A DNA stretch of 35,988 bases. Origin: Flavobacteriaceae bacterium (GTDB lineage Bacteria > Bacteroidota > Bacteroidia > Flavobacteriales > Flavobacteriaceae). The notes under the pieces are model-generated. The model did no database searches, was not told the DNA's origin, and worked only from the letters and a program-made list of their open reading frames with translations. The translations under genes were made by a program, and so were the position numbers. Positions 33,638 through 35,988 of this stretch are shown in pieces (within the stretch, counting starts at the first letter, position 1; each line of letters begins with the position of its first letter). The stretch lies in NCBI GenBank assembly GCA_013003555.1, contig JABDIV010000011.1:1-35988 (forward strand), given 5' to 3'.

Positions 33638-35988
33638 CTATAGTTTAACGATTTTAGCCGTTATTTGACCACCGGTGTTATCCTTTGCTTTTAAGATATA
33701 AACACTTTGTGATAATCCAGAAATGTCAAAAACAGACGTACTACTGAAACCACCTTCAAAGGTCTTTATCAATTTTCCAGTTAAGTCATAAATATCAATG
33801 GAATCGATATCGCGATTAATTTGAAATGTATCAAAAGTTGGGTTTGGATATATTTTAAAATCTTGATTCAATTCAAAATCATCAGATGATAAGGTTTCTG
33901 GCAGGGCATTACCGTACATCCTGAATTCACCGGGAGGTATATTGATAGGCGTAGTTGTATTTGATACGTTTATCGAACTGCTTCCTGATTCATCCATCAG
34001 GTCATACCAGGTTCCTGTATAAGGGAAATCGGGTGTGACATTTTGAGCTACCACATCGAAGTTGGCCAAAATAACAACATTCCGTAATTCATTAGCCGGA
34101 ATACCATTGTCAAACACATAGATGCGTGGTGTTAGCGTGCCGGAGTCAATGGCATAATCACCTTCGAAAACAGGTTCGTTTATTTTCAGGTTATTGATAC
34201 GAGACCATGCATTATAGATCTGATTTCTATTTGGATCACTTAACCAATTATTCATCCATTGCGGCTGCGGTTTAGTGGATAACTTACAGTCGGGATCATT
34301 GAAAGATCCATCGGAGCATGTAAAAATTGAATTTTCCATCCCAAGTTCGGCAAAGTGCCAGATCATTTTTGGCCCTGGAATTGTAAGGGTTACAGCCCCT
34401 AATGCAGGCATCCTGCTTAACGCCGTGTTCAAATTAGTTACATCATAGCCACCGCTAGAATTTCCAAATTGAAGATTTTTGTACATCAATCTTTCCTCAT
34501 CATGGCTTTCGGCATATCCTATTAGTCGTTTGTCGCTATAACCGCGAGCAACATGACCCATTAGGATAAAGTTGCTGTTTGAGTCATAGCCCATTGTCAA
34601 CTGATTATAATTATCGTTCATTTTACCCCACATCATGATTCCCTTACCTTCACCAATTCGATAATCGGCCCATTCAACGCCTTCCAAATTTGAACCGGCG
34701 GCAGTTCCAAGGTGTTCAAAAATTACGTAATGTTCGGGATCCTCAAGCCAGGAATGGTCGGCATAAGCTTTTAACCTGGCGACACGATCGATCTGATAGG
34801 ACTCTGTACAATTTACATCACTATCAGAACAGTTCTGAGTAAATCCTTTCGTAAGATCCCAGCGAAACCCGTCAATTTTGAATTCGTTTATCCAGTGACT
34901 GATAACACGTTCAGTATAATTCTGTGTCAATAAATTTGAGTGATCGAAATCATTAAAGACACTATAAGTATGGGTAGCAGACTGGTTGAAATATGGGTTT
35001 TCTGTGCTTGGGCCGCCCCATCCGTCATTATCCGGATCATCCATCCACATACGAACCAAAGGGTTGCGTCCTGTTGCATGGTTTAATGCAATGTCAAGAA
35101 TAACTGCTATACCATTTTGATGACATAAGTCGATGAATTCCTTGAATTTATCTTCAGTTCCGTAGAATTTGTCCAATGCCATATGATAAGCCGTATTATA
35201 ACCCCAACTTTCGTTACCGTCAAACTCCATGATTGGCATTAATTGAATAGCAGTGATATTCAGGTTCTTGAAATAATCGATGCGATCTATTAAATCCTGA
35301 AAATTCCTATCGGAATCGAAATCCCTGATCAATACTTCGTAAATGATCAAATCTTCTTTCTTGGGTGGAGTAAAATCAGGCACTACCCAATTGTAAGGTG
35401 CCCTACCTGTTTCAAGAAGTGTAACTTCCCTTTCCTGACCTGCAGGATATGTAGGAAGGTCTGGATAAGTCGTTGGAGGAACGAACGGGTCATCAAATGG
35501 TGAAAGAACTACCGTTGAAAAAGGATCGGCTGTTTTTACCAAACTGGGAGAATCGGCAATTGGCGATTGATCATAAACCCAGTACTGATAATTATACTTG
35601 GTCAAAGGAGTTAATTCGGTGATTTCAAGCCAATACTTACCGGTTGACGGATCCCGTTTCATTAAATCGGAAGCTCCAGGAGTATAACTATTCCAGCTTG
35701 CAGCCACATAAACAAAATCTTTATTGGGTGCATTTAACATAAGTGTAGCCTTGGTATTGTCGCCGCCATAATTGATACCATCTTCAATTCCTGGTGGCGC
35801 TGCTTGTTCGGTCACGGTTGGTGCAATGATCAATTCAAATGAATCTTCACCAACATCGGATGACGAAAAAGGTGAGCCTTCCACTCGAATGGTAGCACTT
35901 GAAGTCAGGTTCATCAGGGTAGTTTGAAATGTTGGGAAACCCTGTCCGCTTGCCTCAGGAATAGTATTTGGTTCGATAAATACATCGA
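33638..35988 (-). CDS. GH13 alpha-amylase with T9SS sorting domain, 5' end beyond window
   Basis: A large secreted alpha-amylase-family enzyme for starch or glycogen-like alpha-glucans. The frame is open to the right edge; the Met at 35914 is internal (numbering below starts there). A preceding segment ends in IEPNTIPEASGQG. A CBM48/early-set beta domain (about 52-140) is followed by the GH13 barrel (about 185-600): region I ILDIALNHATG, region II GFRWDLTKG (nucleophile D353), region III YVIFEHLG (acid/base E400) and region IV YAESHDEER (D472). The last ~80 residues (FKIYPNPTFDTFQINR through ILKAKDNTGGQITAKIVKL) are a type A T9SS C-terminal sorting domain, which predicts surface display or release through the type IX system. 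It converges on the GH-A gene. Confidence 0.93.
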   Translation of the reverse strand, partial: DVFIEPNTIPEASGQGFPTFQTTLMNLTSSATIRVEGSPFSSSDVGEDSFELIIAPTVTEQAAPPGIEDGINYGGDNTKATLMLNAPNKDFVYVAASWNSYTPGASDLMKRDPSTGKYWLEITELTPLTKYNYQYWVYDQSPIADSPSLVKTADPFSTVVLSPFDDPFVPPTTYPDLPTYPAGQEREVTLLETGRAPYNWVVPDFTPPKKEDLIIYEVLIRDFDSDRNFQDLIDRIDYFKNLNITAIQLMPIMEFDGNESWGYNTAYHMALDKFYGTEDKFKEFIDLCHQNGIAVILDIALNHATGRNPLVRMWMDDPDNDGWGGPSTENPYFNQSATHTYSVFNDFDHSNLLTQNYTERVISHWINEFKIDGFRWDLTKGFTQNCSDSDVNCTESYQIDRVARLKAYADHSWLEDPEHYVIFEHLGTAAGSNLEGVEWADYRIGEGKGIMMWGKMNDNYNQLTMGYDSNSNFILMGHVARGYSDKRLIGYAESHDEERLMYKNLQFGNSSGGYDVTNLNTALSRMPALGAVTLTIPGPKMIWHFAELGMENSIFTCSDGSFNDPDCKLSTKPQPQWMNNWLSDPNRNQIYNAWSRINNLKINEPVFEGDYAIDSGTLTPRIYVFDNGIPANELRNVVILANFDVVAQNVTPDFPYTGTWYDLMDESGSSSINVSNTTTPINIPPGEFRMYGNALPETLSSDDFELNQDFKIYPNPTFDTFQINRDIDSIDIYDLTGKLIKTFEGGFSSTSVFDISGLSQSVYILKAKDNTGGQITAKIVKL

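Noticed and set aside
1..35988. CRISPR arrays, insertion sequences, prophage or integrase genes
   Set aside because: No regularly spaced repeats, transposase or integrase motifs were seen on either strand; the only short repeats are the 10-bp tandem and the REP-like pair.

Overview
The window looks like a chromosomal segment of a marine-type Flavobacteriia (Bacteroidota). The evidence is a 287-aa RpoD-type sigma factor beginning [14 protein letters not shown], a T9SS type A C-terminal sorting domain on a secreted amylase, many short-lipobox lipoproteins, near absence of Shine-Dalgarno sequences, TAnnTTTG-type promoter motifs and moderate-to-low GC. I see no insertion sequence, prophage, CRISPR array or rRNA. 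The only RNA gene found is a tRNA-Leu(UAG).

Layout. (1) 1-8.5 kb, surface polysaccharide region: a GT4 glycosyltransferase (5' end outside the window) converges on a minus-strand trio coupled by ATGA overlaps. The trio is a 1028-aa polytopic membrane protein, an exported Ig-like protein and a membrane-anchored clan GH-A hydrolase. Divergent from it are a response-regulator/GT2 fusion and a small degenerate GT2 paralogue. (2) 8.5-15.3 kb: a 50-aa membrane protein (absent from simple ORF lists because of its size), then a five-gene operon for trans-4-hydroxy-L-proline catabolism. It encodes the DapA-family deaminase, an alpha-ketoglutarate semialdehyde dehydrogenase, a DUF885 lipoprotein peptidase, 4-hydroxyproline 2-epimerase and a D-amino-acid oxidase. 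(3) 15.3-17.9 kb: a divergent RpoD-like sigma factor followed by a bS21 paralogue, then a GNAT enzyme, a STAS protein and a DUF4440-like lipoprotein. (4) 17.9-24.6 kb, minus strand: a 1009-aa kinase/LytM/class III aminotransferase fusion with a perfect 12-bp inverted repeat just before its start, a DUF4407 membrane protein, an EamA transporter and an M20 dipeptidase. (5) 24.7-28.0 kb: tRNA-Leu with a duplicated 3' end/terminator and REP-like repeats, then a three-gene ABC efflux operon. (6) 28.2-36.0 kb: a vSGLT-like sugar symporter, galactokinase and an exported GH-A hydrolase, facing a T9SS-secreted GH13 amylase that runs off the right edge.

How it works together. The hydroxyproline operon should convert 4-hydroxyproline to 2-oxoglutarate, probably from peptides handled by the DUF885 and M20 peptidases. 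The nearby fusion protein has the two enzyme types needed for hydroxylysine (kinase plus phospho-lyase) or ethanolamine use, so the region may serve collagen-like protein breakdown. The right-hand end serves galactose and starch-type glycans. The strongest candidates for something undescribed are the sigma/bS21 pair, the REC-GT2 fusion with its catalytically dead neighbour, and the three-domain kinase-LytM-aminotransferase with its palindrome.
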